Origin: Bacillota bacterium
Lineage (GTDB): Bacteria > Bacillota_I > Bacilli_A > RF39 > UBA660
Direction: 5' to 3'
Length of the DNA stretch: 64,000 nucleotides
NCBI GenBank assembly: GCA_015059425.1
Contig: SVAM01000008.1
Coordinates: 1 to 64,000 of the forward strand
The position numbers and the translations under genes were made by a program. Below, piece after piece: positions 10,103-19,300 of this stretch. Numbering within the stretch: the first letter of the stretch is position 1; the number at the start of each line of letters is the position of its first letter. The notes beneath the pieces are model-generated. The model was not told where the DNA came from and did no database searches. It saw only the letters and a list, made by a program, of their open reading frames with translations.

Positions 10103-11135
10103 ATAAAATATTTGTTTTTAAAATAAGGAATAAGAAGAAAATCATTAATACTATATACATAGCAATTGCTTGTTTGTGATCTCCTAATACATATAATATT
10201 GATATCGCGGAAAATAAAGCATTTATAAAGTAAATTATTAACACTGTTTTTGTTGTTGATGATGTCATTCTTAACAATTGGTGATGCAAATGTTCTTTAT
10301 CCGGTTTGCCAATTGATTCTTTTTTTATTAGTCTTCTTATTATAGCAATTAATGTATCAAAAATTGGAATAAACAATAATAGTATTGGAATTATTATTGA
10401 TGTTATGGTCGTTACTTTATAACCCAAAAGGGCTATAACCGCAATCATAAATCCCAAAAACATACTTCCTGTGTCACCCATAAATATTTTTGCTGGTGGA
10501 AAGTTATGAAATAAAAATCCTAAAGTGCTTCCTAACATAATAAGAGATAATATTACATCTAATCCCCCTAGTTTGTTTAAAACAAATCCTAATATGGCTA
10601 TTGTCGCAAAATATATAGAACTTATTCCTGATGCTAATCCGTCTAGCCCATCTATCAAATTAATCGCATTTATAATTGCTACAATAAATATCGTTGACAA
10701 AATCATGTTTATCAATGTTGGAAAGACAAAGGTATAACCCAAAAGAGTAATATTTGTAAAAAACAATTTGCCATAGAAAACTACTATTGCTGCGGCTACT
10801 ATTTGACATAAAAACTTGTGCTTTGCTTTTAATGGATTAATATCATCTACTATACCAGTTAAAATAATTATAAAACCTCCTATCAAAACGCTTAACATTT
10901 GAGTAGATAGAGTTCCATATAACATATATCCTAATAAAAATGATAAAAATATTGCTAAACCACCAATTCTAGGCATCGGTTGTTTGTGTACTTTTCTTTC
11001 GTTTGGCATATCCAATGCATTAATTTGAACTGCTACTTTTTTAATGATATATACCAAAAGCATACTGGCAACAAATGTTACCAATACAATATTTGCGATA
11101 TTAAAACCATTTACTTCTAAATTCATATAAATCAC
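10074..11135 (-). CDS. Undecaprenyl-phosphate GlcNAc-1-phosphate transferase (TagO/WecA/MraY superfamily)
   Basis: RKVHKQPMPRIGGLAIF; NLIDGLDGLASG; GDTGSMFLGF; DKEHLHHQLL. Confidence 0.92.
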   Translation of the reverse strand: MIYMNLEVNGFNIANIVLVTFVASMLLVYIIKKVAVQINALDMPNERKVHKQPMPRIGGLAIFLSFLLGYMLYGTLSTQMLSVLIGGFIIILTGIVDDINPLKAKHKFLCQIVAAAIVVFYGKLFFTNITLLGYTFVFPTLINMILSTIFIVAIINAINLIDGLDGLASGISSIYFATIAILGFVLNKLGGLDVILSLIMLGSTLGFLFHNFPPAKIFMGDTGSMFLGFMIAVIALLGYKVTTITSIIIPILLLFIPIFDTLIAIIRRLIKKESIGKPDKEHLHHQLLRMTSSTTKTVLIIYFINALFSAISILYVLGDHKQAIAMYIVLMIFFLFLILKTNILFEHKKRKEK

Positions 11136-11227
11136 CGTATTATAATTATAACAACTTTTTAGAATAAGTTAAAGGTTTTTCGATAATTTATTACATTTAA
11201 AAAGCACAATTTGTTTTAAATTGTACT

Positions 11228-11860
11228 TTATCTAAAATTGTTTATAAATCTATATGGCAAATTTACGATATTTAATAGTTGTAAAAATATCATATATTCT
11301 TTATATTCATCAAATGGTTTTATAATTTTATTATTTTCAACAAATTTATATAATTTTTCTATATCCTCTAAAGATTTACCAAATATGTTTAGTATTAGTA
11401 TTTCTAATATAAGTGCCATTATGAATAATATAAATCCAAAATGCATAAAAGAAGAATTATTAAGTAGAGTTCCTAATATAACCATTATGTATGATGACAT
11501 AACTATAAAGGAACTTAAGTTATGTCCTTTAGGAGCTTTTTCTTTTTCTTTGTCTGTTTCTAAAGCAGTATTAAAGGCTACAAATGCTGCGTAAAGATCT
11601 GTTCCGTCAAAAACTTCAGGTGATAATTTTATAACATTACGATTTATATTATAATGATCTAAAAATTTGCCTTTCTTTTTTATTATATGTGGTTCTTTAT
11701 TGGATACTTTTTCGCTTATTTTTTTAGCTATTTCAAAACCTGATAATTCAGTTTCATTCTTAATATTTTTTAATTTTTTTGATAATGAAGCAAAATATAA
11801 ATTCGCTAAAAATATTATTACTATTATTATTAAAAATAATATTTCAATTATTAGTCCCAT
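11228..11860 (-). CDS. YugP-like membrane protein lacking the HExxH zinc motif
   Basis: ELSGFEIAKKI...GKFLDHYNINRNVIKLSPEVFDGTDLYAAFVAFNTALE aligns by eye to YugP LTDHYDPR...LRLS..Y..TS..A..VAAHExGHA, with HExGH replaced. Confidence 0.65.
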   Translation of the reverse strand: MGLIIEILFLIIIVIIFLANLYFASLSKKLKNIKNETELSGFEIAKKISEKVSNKEPHIIKKKGKFLDHYNINRNVIKLSPEVFDGTDLYAAFVAFNTALETDKEKEKAPKGHNLSSFIVMSSYIMVILGTLLNNSSFMHFGFILFIMALILEILILNIFGKSLEDIEKLYKFVENNKIIKPFDEYKEYMIFLQLLNIVNLPYRFINNFR

Positions 11861-13245
11861 TAAGCTACCTCGTATGTTGTGCCTTCTCTTGTATCTTTTA
11901 ATATTATGCCTTTTTCTTGCAATTCATTTCTAATTGCATCTGCAGTTGCATAATCTTTATTTTGTTTAGCAGCGTTTCTTTTTTCAATCATTTCTAAGAT
12001 ATACGGTTCATCCATTTCTTTTGTTTCTTTTTTAGTTAAATCTAGTGATAAAACTGTATCCATAAACTTGATAATTTCTTTTTTAGTAGATTCGTTAGTA
12101 TCACTTTTTAATACATCATAAATTAAAGTTATAGCATTAGCAGTATTTATATCATCACTGATACATTCTTTAAATTTATTAATGAATTCTTCTTTTAAAT
12201 TATTATCTATTTCTTGATTATCTTTTAAGTTAGATACTTTATTTCTTAACTTTTTATAAGCATTTTCGGCACCATCTAAAGAATCAAAGCTAAATGTTAG
12301 TTGTTTACGATAATGACTTTGTAATACCATAAATCTATAACTTAACGGATTATATCCTAATTCTTCTAAATATGATACAGTCAATGTTTTACCTTTTGAT
12401 TTACTCATTTTTCCACTTTGATCATTTAAGTGTTCCCCGTGTACCCAATATTTACACCATTTGTGGCCTATATAACTTTCAGACTGCGCTATTTCATTAG
12501 TGTGATGTGGGAATATATTATCTACTCCTCCACAGTGAATATCAATATATTCTCCTAAATGTTTTAAAGAAATACCTGAACATTCAATGTGCCATCCTGG
12601 ATATCCTTTTCCAAATGGACTTTCCCATTTTAATTCTTGGTCTTCAAATTTAGATTTAGTAAACCATAATACAAAGTCTGTTTTATTTCTCTTATTTGTA
12701 TCTTCTTCTACTGAATCTCTTACACCACTTATTAACTCTTCACTTACGTGATTAGTTAGTTTGTAATAATCTTCTAATTTTGATGTATCAAAATATATAT
12801 TTCCATTAGATTCATAAGCATAACCTGTTTCTAATAGTTTAGTTATAATTTTTATATACTCATCTATATTTTCAGTAGCAGGACTTACTATATCTGGTTT
12901 TTTGATATTTAATTTTTCGGCATCATTAAAGAAAGCTTCAGTATAAAATTTAGCTATATCTAACACTGTTTTATTTTCTTTTTTAGCACTAGATACCATT
13001 TTATCATCACCAGTATCAGCGTCACTACTTAAATGTCCTACATCTGTGATATTCATAACACGTGTTACTTTATAATCTAAAGCTCTTAAACTTTTCTCTA
13101 AGATATCTTCCATGATATAAGTTCTTAAATTTCCTATGTGAGCAAAACTATATACTGTAGGTCCACATGTATACATTTTTACTACTCCTTCTTCCCACGG
13201 AGTAAATTTTTCTATTTTTCTTGTTTCTGTATTATAAAGATTCAT
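11860..13245 (-). CDS. cysS: Cysteinyl-tRNA synthetase
   Basis: MYTCGPTVYSFAHIGNLRT; GWHIECSG; HCGGVDNIFPHHTNEIAQ; KMSKSKG. Confidence 0.97.
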   Translation of the reverse strand: MNLYNTETRKIEKFTPWEEGVVKMYTCGPTVYSFAHIGNLRTYIMEDILEKSLRALDYKVTRVMNITDVGHLSSDADTGDDKMVSSAKKENKTVLDIAKFYTEAFFNDAEKLNIKKPDIVSPATENIDEYIKIITKLLETGYAYESNGNIYFDTSKLEDYYKLTNHVSEELISGVRDSVEEDTNKRNKTDFVLWFTKSKFEDQELKWESPFGKGYPGWHIECSGISLKHLGEYIDIHCGGVDNIFPHHTNEIAQSESYIGHKWCKYWVHGEHLNDQSGKMSKSKGKTLTVSYLEELGYNPLSYRFMVLQSHYRKQLTFSFDSLDGAENAYKKLRNKVSNLKDNQEIDNNLKEEFINKFKECISDDINTANAITLIYDVLKSDTNESTKKEIIKFMDTVLSLDLTKKETKEMDEPYILEMIEKRNAAKQNKDYATADAIRNELQEKGIILKDTREGTTYEVA

Positions 13246-13288
13246 CTAAATCACCTTTTCTTTAGTATATTATATTATAAAATTAAGC

Positions 13289-13323
13289 AAAAAAAAAGTA
13301 AATGTTATATTTCATTTACTTTT
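13289..13323 (-). terminator. Intrinsic terminator after the 13327..14121 gene
   Basis: AAAGTAAATG-AAATATAA-CATTTACTTTTTTTTT on the minus strand. Confidence 0.8.
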
Positions 13324-13326
13324 AGG

Positions 13327-14121
13327 TTAGCAAGCTCCTGCTCCGTCTAATGGTGAAGTTTCACTTATTAGTTCTTTATTTACTTTATCATCATTTATTG
13401 TAATTTTGTATTCATTTAGTTTATTACAAAATTCTGTTTGTAAATACCAAATGCCATTATCAATAAAATAAGGTCTATAACCTGTTTCATAATTAAAATT
13501 ATATGATTTCCCTTGACAATTTTCACAGCTATTAATGCTTTGTCCATGAAGTTGTATCCTATCTAAATACAAAAGTTTACCTTCGTCATTTATTATATAT
13601 AAGTTTTTTCCTGCTCCAATTTCAGTCAAGTATTCATCAAAATATAACAAATATTCCTTGTCTTGATTTATAATTTTCAAATTTGCAGAAATATTTTTTA
13701 TTATATCATCTTTTATAGTTTGTAATGCAGATTCATTATAATAACGATTTGGTTCTACTATATATTCACTATATCTTACTATATTATTATTTAGAAAAAT
13801 GTCATAACTAATACTTTTAAATTCTTCATTGCCAAACTTGTTTTCCTGTATATAAAATTTAAAAGTCAATTTTACATTTTTATCATTTACTTTTTTGTTA
13901 TACTCTTCTACATGTATATATTCTTTTTCTTCATTATCTTCTGAATTGTTTGTATTATTATCCAAATCCGTTTCTTCATCATTAGAATCATTATTTTTAT
14001 TTGGTTCCTTATTATTGTTAATATCATTTTTATATTTATTAGACATAAACATATAAGTTGCTCCGCTTGATAATACAATTGCAAGTATTAGTATTGTTAT
14101 AATTAAAATATTTCTCTTCAT
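13327..14121 (-). CDS. Predicted membrane-anchored secreted protein of unknown function
   Basis: Likely start MKRNILIITILILAIVLSSGAT (AGGTG upstream); signal/TM segment followed by Asn/Asp/Glu-rich linker. Confidence 0.7.
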   Translation of the reverse strand: MKRNILIITILILAIVLSSGATYMFMSNKYKNDINNNKEPNKNNDSNDEETDLDNNTNNSEDNEEKEYIHVEEYNKKVNDKNVKLTFKFYIQENKFGNEEFKSISYDIFLNNNIVRYSEYIVEPNRYYNESALQTIKDDIIKNISANLKIINQDKEYLLYFDEYLTEIGAGKNLYIINDEGKLLYLDRIQLHGQSINSCENCQGKSYNFNYETGYRPYFIDNGIWYLQTEFCNKLNEYKITINDDKVNKELISETSPLDGAGAC

Positions 14122-14145
14122 TTTCAACACCTTTTCTATGCTATA

Positions 14146-14175
14146 ATTATAGCCTCCCCCTATGTTGTTTGTCAA
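14146..14175 (-). promoter_or_regulatory. Sigma-A promoter for the 13327..14121 gene
   Basis: TTGACA-N18-TATAAT on the minus strand (-35 at 14170-14175, -10 at 14146-14151). Confidence 0.7.
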
Positions 14176-14321
14176 TGGGAGTTTATAATATATTTGTACA
14201 ACTTTTATAGATGGGTATTATATATAATCCGTATTTCATTTGCTTTTTCGAGAAAAATTAGAAATACGTTCCTAGAAATTGGCAAATAAGCATAAATATT
14301 TTTTATTAGATATAAACTCTT

Positions 14322-15857
14322 TTATAATTCATTATAATCATTTACCTTATTTATGTTATTTTGATATTCATTTATTATTAATGTAGTTGTAGTAAGTAAC
14401 ATGCCGGCAATAGAACTAGCATTTTTTAATGAATTTATTATTACTTCTGTAGTATCTAAAACTTCTGTTTCTTGAATATTTTCATAGGTATCATTTTTTA
14501 CATTATATAAAATTTCATAATTATTTTCTTTTATTTTATTTAATATTTTATCCTTTTCTAATCCGGCATTTTCTAATATTTGTTTTATTGGTTTAGTTAA
14601 AGCTATTTTTAGTATTTTCTCTATACCATTGGCTTTTAAATTTTCACTTAATTTTAATAATATTATTCCACTTCCAGGTACTATACCTTTATTTGCACTA
14701 TTTAGTGCACATAATGCATCATCAAAACGCATTTTCTTTTCTCTACGTTCTGTAGTTGTTACTGCTCCTACTAATATTTCTGCGGTACCATTTTTAAACA
14801 TTGCTAGCCTATTATCAATATTTTTAATTATATTTTTTTTGGTTTCTAATTCTTTTATTCTTTCTTCAACTTTTGCATTTGTTTTAAAACTTATTTTTGT
14901 TTTATCTTTTTCAATTAGTATACTTTCAATTTGCCCTAGAATATTTATGTTAATATCTTCTAAGTTATAAACAATATTAGTATTAGAAATTATTGCTATA
15001 TCACTTAGTATATCTAATTCTTCTTCACCGTATCCTGGTGATTTTAATAATATTATTTTCATGTTGTTTTCATAATATAAATTAACTATCTCATTAATTA
15101 AATATTCATTATAATCTTTAGCTATAATTATTAGGCTTTCATTTGTTTTAAATATATAATTTATAATACTACTTATATCTTCTATATCTTTTATTTCTTT
15201 ATTTGTTATTAATATTTTAGAATTATCTATGTTTATTTTTTCATCTTTAAAAAAATACGGAGATGCAATAAGTGTATCAAAATAATATCCTTTTAAATAA
15301 GTAATAATTGTATCTTCTTTATCATACTCTTTGATCTTTATAGCATTTGCTCCAACTTTTTTGTAGGCTTCTATTAGCAGTTCCCCTATAGTACTATCAT
15401 TTGCAGAAATATTTACAATACTTGCTAATTCTTTTAGCGTTGCAACTTTACTTTCTTTTTTTATTTCTTCAATTATTTTTAATGTTTGTTCATCTAGTTC
15501 TCTTTTTAATATAACTTGATTGTACCCTTCTTGAATTAACTTTCTACCTTCTAAAAATATACTTTCTAATAATACTAAAGTAGTAGTGGTACCATCTCCA
15601 ACGGTTTCATTGGTTTTAATAGATGCTTCTTTGGTTAATTCTAATATTGTGTTGATTACTGGGTCTTCACTTTCTATATTTTCAGCAATAGTCACACCAT
15701 CATTAGTAATAAATGGGCTAAATGTTGAATGGTCAATAATAACATTGCTTCCCTTAGGCCCTAATGTAGTTTTTACTGCTCCACATAATAATTTTATTCC
15801 TTCTATCATTTTTTCTTGTAATTCATCATTACTAACTACTCTTTTCAATATTATCAC
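14322..15857 (-). CDS. Divergent GroEL/Cpn60-type chaperonin
   Basis: AVKTTLGPKGSNVII; NDGVTIAENIE; ETVGDGTTTTLVLLE; AVTTTERREKKMRFDDALCALNSANKGIVPGSG; lacks a Gly/Met-rich tail. Alternative TTG start a few codons in is possible. Confidence 0.88.
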   Translation of the reverse strand: MIILKRVVSNDELQEKMIEGIKLLCGAVKTTLGPKGSNVIIDHSTFSPFITNDGVTIAENIESEDPVINTILELTKEASIKTNETVGDGTTTTLVLLESIFLEGRKLIQEGYNQVILKRELDEQTLKIIEEIKKESKVATLKELASIVNISANDSTIGELLIEAYKKVGANAIKIKEYDKEDTIITYLKGYYFDTLIASPYFFKDEKINIDNSKILITNKEIKDIEDISSIINYIFKTNESLIIIAKDYNEYLINEIVNLYYENNMKIILLKSPGYGEEELDILSDIAIISNTNIVYNLEDININILGQIESILIEKDKTKISFKTNAKVEERIKELETKKNIIKNIDNRLAMFKNGTAEILVGAVTTTERREKKMRFDDALCALNSANKGIVPGSGIILLKLSENLKANGIEKILKIALTKPIKQILENAGLEKDKILNKIKENNYEILYNVKNDTYENIQETEVLDTTEVIINSLKNASSIAGMLLTTTTLIINEYQNNINKVNDYNEL

Positions 15858-16581
15858 TCACTTCTATTATATATTTCCAATATTTCTTAGGCATAAAATT
15901 CATTCTACATTTATCATTTTTTCTTTCTTTTATGCCTATTGTTTCATAAAATGTACACCATAAGTCTTCATAATCGTTATTATCTATTTCTAAATCTATT
16001 AATAACCTTTTAGAATCTATTATGTAATAATTCTTTTTATCATATATACTTATTATTTCTCTTTTATTATCTTTTATAATCCAATAAAAATTACTTAGTC
16101 TATTTTTAAAATGTTTAGATATTATACTTAATATATTATTAGTAGGTTCTATCTCGGCATATAATACTCCATTATTTAACTCTTTGAACCTTACAAATCC
16201 TTTATATTTATGTGCTTCTCTACTTACATAATTAGATATTTTTAAAGATGCAGAAACACAATTTAAATTACGCATATTTAGTAATTTTTCTTTGTATTTA
16301 TAACTATTTAAAAATAAGTAATATATTATCAATTCTTTATTATCATCATTCGATAAATACACATAATACATAACTTTTAATAAATCAGAATTTAATCTTT
16401 TTATTTTGTTAATGACATTAGAATTATCAAAAAGATTTAAGTTTACTATTTCTTCTAAAAGATTTGGATTATAACCATTACTTTTTATATTATATGGTTT
16501 AATATTTTTATTTATTAATTCATCTATTAGTGTTAAAAGATTTATAAAATTATTATTATAGGTATATACTAAATTATCCAT
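15832..16581 (-). CDS. Radical-SAM-linked DNA metabolism protein (TIGR03915-like)
   Basis: Overlaps the downstream end of the radical SAM gene; length and layout of the family; ..SREAHKYKGFVRFKELNNGVLYAEIEP. Confidence 0.8.
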   Translation of the reverse strand: MDNLVYTYNNNFINLLTLIDELINKNIKPYNIKSNGYNPNLLEEIVNLNLFDNSNVINKIKRLNSDLLKVMYYVYLSNDDNKELIIYYLFLNSYKYKEKLLNMRNLNCVSASLKISNYVSREAHKYKGFVRFKELNNGVLYAEIEPTNNILSIISKHFKNRLSNFYWIIKDNKREIISIYDKKNYYIIDSKRLLIDLEIDNNDYEDLWCTFYETIGIKERKNDKCRMNFMPKKYWKYIIEVSDNIEKSS

Positions 16582-17788
16582 TAAATAAGCTTAATTGGTT
16601 ATGTTTAGTTTCTTTTTTATAATAATCTTCTAACACTAAATTCTTTTCAATAAATTCTTTTTTAAATAAACTTTTATCTATAAAATATTCATTATTACAG
16701 GTTATAAAATACTTTGCTCTTTTAAGTACTATTCCCATCTTTTTTAAATCTTTAAAAGTAATCTTAAAATATTTTCTAGAACTCACTATTCTTTTAGCAC
16801 TAGTTACTCCAATGCCTGGTACTTTTAATAAATCTAAATAAGTGGCCGTATTAATTTCTTTTGGGAATTCATTTAAATGTCTTAATGCGTAATCTGCTTT
16901 AGGATCAATTAATAAATTAAAATTAGGATTATTCTCATCTAATATATCACTTACTTTAAAACCATAATATCTAAGTAACCAATCTGCCTGATATAATCTG
17001 TTTTCTCTTTTTAATGGCGGTGTATTTAAAGCCGGCAATAACTTATCTTTATTTACTGGTACATAGGCTGAATAAAAAACTCTTTTTAAGTTATAGTTTT
17101 GATACATATTACTACTTCTATTCATAATATCTAAATCTGTTTCTTTAGTAGCGCCAATAATCATTTGCGTACTTTGACCTGCAGGTACAAATTTCTTACT
17201 TTTATTTTCTTTTACATATGACATTATTCTAGTTACTTTATCAGTTGTTTTATTAGGTGCTAAAAGTTTTAAACCACTATCTGTAGGTAGTTCAATATTT
17301 GCACTTAATCTATCTACTAAACTTCCTAATCTTTTAATTAGTATATCACTAGCTCCAGGAATGGCTTTAGCATGTATATAACCATTAAAATGATATTTAT
17401 TCCGTAGCATACTTATTGTTTTAATCATTAATTCCATTGTGTAATCTGGACTTTTTATTATACCAGAACTTAAAAACAAGCCTTCTATATAATTTCTTTT
17501 ATAAAAGTTTATGGTTATATCACAAATCTCTTCAGGAGTAAATATAGCCCTTTTTATATTATTACTTTTTCTATTTATACAATACTTACAATCAAAAATG
17601 CAACAGTTAGTCATTAATATTTTTAATAATGATATACATCTTCCATCACTTGCAAAAGAATGGCATATTCCAGAGTATGCAGCATTACCTATTCCATTAT
17701 TATTTTTTCTTGTACTTCCGCTTGATGAACAAGATGCATCATACTTTGCACTATCTGATAAAATTATTAATTTTTCTTTCAGATTCAT
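16574..17788 (-). CDS. Putative DNA modification/repair radical SAM protein (TIGR03916-like)
   Basis: LLKILMTNCCIFDCKYCINR radical-SAM CxxxCxxC; helix-hairpin-helix-like VPGIGVTSAKRIVSSR near the C-terminus. Confidence 0.9.
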   Translation of the reverse strand: MNLKEKLIILSDSAKYDASCSSSGSTRKNNNGIGNAAYSGICHSFASDGRCISLLKILMTNCCIFDCKYCINRKSNNIKRAIFTPEEICDITINFYKRNYIEGLFLSSGIIKSPDYTMELMIKTISMLRNKYHFNGYIHAKAIPGASDILIKRLGSLVDRLSANIELPTDSGLKLLAPNKTTDKVTRIMSYVKENKSKKFVPAGQSTQMIIGATKETDLDIMNRSSNMYQNYNLKRVFYSAYVPVNKDKLLPALNTPPLKRENRLYQADWLLRYYGFKVSDILDENNPNFNLLIDPKADYALRHLNEFPKEINTATYLDLLKVPGIGVTSAKRIVSSRKYFKITFKDLKKMGIVLKRAKYFITCNNEYFIDKSLFKKEFIEKNLVLEDYYKKETKHNQLSLFNG

Positions 17789-17806
17789 AAAAAATCACCT
17801 AAAATA

Positions 17807-17835
17807 ATTATAGCAACATACGTTCGTTTTGTAAA
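17807..17835 (-). promoter_or_regulatory. Promoter with LexA/SOS-box-like operator (CGAACGTATGTTGC at 17813-17826)
   Basis: Minus strand TTTACA-N17-TATAAT; spacer contains CGAACGTATGTTGC, matching the Bacillus-type CGAACRNRYGTTYC operator at all but one position. Confidence 0.65.
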
Positions 17836-17906
17836 CAAATATTCGATATAATTTTTTAGTAATTTTTGGCATTAAAAAAGAATAAACTTTTATAATTTAT
17901 TCTTTT

Positions 17907-18392
17907 TTATCTATTATATGTATTATTATCAAATTCTGAATTATTTAATTTTCTTTCTACATCATCAATAGATTTTAAGCGAATATGCAATTCGAGTTTT
18001 TCATGTGCTAATAACATTTTTTTAACATTTAGGAATTTTCTTATAATTCCAGCCCCTAATTCTTGTTCAATATATTTAAGTGCACTATACTCATCTCTAA
18101 ATCCGCCGAAGTTTCCTGCATGAGCATTTTTTCTGTTTGATAAATTAATTACATCAGGACTAGTTACTGAATCAGGCATTTCTTCTCTAGTAAACGCACT
18201 AAAACCCGCTAATCTAAAAAATAATTCTAAATCTTCTAAATTATAATCGGTAACATAATGAAATACTAGAAATGGCAAAACGTTATGAACTCCTACTTTG
18301 CAATCAATGTTTTGAAATACATATTTACCTTTTTCTTTTAAGTCTCCCCAATTATCACCATACAAATTAAATATAAAATAATTATCTTGCAT
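17907..18392 (-). CDS. Hypothetical protein
   Basis: Likely start MQDNYFIFNLYGDNWGDLKEKG, preceded by GGGGGGAGAAAAT; the longer ORF to 18503 lacks a ribosome-binding site. Confidence 0.65.
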   Translation of the reverse strand: MQDNYFIFNLYGDNWGDLKEKGKYVFQNIDCKVGVHNVLPFLVFHYVTDYNLEDLELFFRLAGFSAFTREEMPDSVTSPDVINLSNRKNAHAGNFGGFRDEYSALKYIEQELGAGIIRKFLNVKKMLLAHEKLELHIRLKSIDDVERKLNNSEFDNNTYNR

Positions 18393-18506
18393 ATTTTCTC
18401 CCCCCTTATTCCAATAATCATTGGATTTGCTGAATATTCTATCATATAAGCTTATTTTTGTCAAATTAGTAATATTAGCATAAAAAAAGAGCTTATGCTC
18501 CAATAT

Positions 18507-18734
18507 CTATTTTAAGAATAATACTAATGATATTACAAAGAATAAGATTCCTAGTACTAAAGTAAAACGACTTATAAATAACTCAAAGCCTCTTTCTTTC
18601 ATATTTTGGAATAATGCTTCATTTCCACCAGTTATGATTTTTCCACCATCACTAGCTTTGTTGCCTTGTAATAATACTACTGCTATTATTAAAATTGATA
18701 CTATTAATAAAATTGTTTCTAACATCTTAATCAT
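18507..18734 (-). CDS. secG: Preprotein translocase subunit SecG
   Basis: 75 aa, two TM segments, VVLLQGNKASDGGKIITGG...ALF..MKERGFE. Confidence 0.88.
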   Translation of the reverse strand: MIKMLETILLIVSILIIAVVLLQGNKASDGGKIITGGNEALFQNMKERGFELFISRFTLVLGILFFVISLVLFLK

Positions 18735-18787
18735 TCCTTTGTTTCGCTATGTATTATAACATACTTTCTTTTATTAATGCAATTATT

Positions 18788-19276
18788 TTATCTAGTTAAT
18801 TCTTCATTATTATTTAAATATGGGTTATATTTTATGTAATAATCACTATTTACCCATTCATAACCACATGATGCTGCCATATTTAAACTTTGAATGTTAT
18901 CATTAGCTATTTTCACTTTAATACTTTCTACTTGCAACTTGTTTTTAAAAATAAATTCCGATACTTCTTCTAAAATTTTTTTACCATATCCTTTGCCACG
19001 TTTATTTTTATCTACCGCTATACGTAGATAAACACTCTTTTCATCAACAATATAATTTCCTATATCTACAAAACCAAATAATTCATTGTTTTCTTCTAAA
19101 AAGTATGCTTGACCAAAAAATTCATCTTTTTTAGTATGTAATAATCCGGAACTAAATCCATGAAATCTTTTAATAATACTTTCATCTTTTATCAAACTTT
19201 TTAAAAATTCTAGATGTATAGGATTATTTTTATCAAAAGTTATTAAATCTATAGTATTTAATTTCATTATAATCAC
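18788..19276 (-). CDS. GNAT family N-acetyltransferase
   Basis: VYLRIAVDKNKRGKGYGKKILEEV; NIQSLNMAASCGYE. Confidence 0.88.
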   Translation of the reverse strand: MIIMKLNTIDLITFDKNNPIHLEFLKSLIKDESIIKRFHGFSSGLLHTKKDEFFGQAYFLEENNELFGFVDIGNYIVDEKSVYLRIAVDKNKRGKGYGKKILEEVSEFIFKNKLQVESIKVKIANDNIQSLNMAASCGYEWVNSDYYIKYNPYLNNNEELTR

Positions 19277-19300
19277 CGTATTAATTATACTATAAATTAT

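Noticed and set aside
13033-13062. ACACGTGT palindrome in cysS and similar ACGTG sites as parS candidates
   Set aside because: They do not extend to TGTTTCACGTGAAACA and lie inside coding sequence.
14262-14285. GGAACGTATTTC on the minus strand as a second LexA box
   Set aside because: Only one half-site matches; the second GTTC half is missing.
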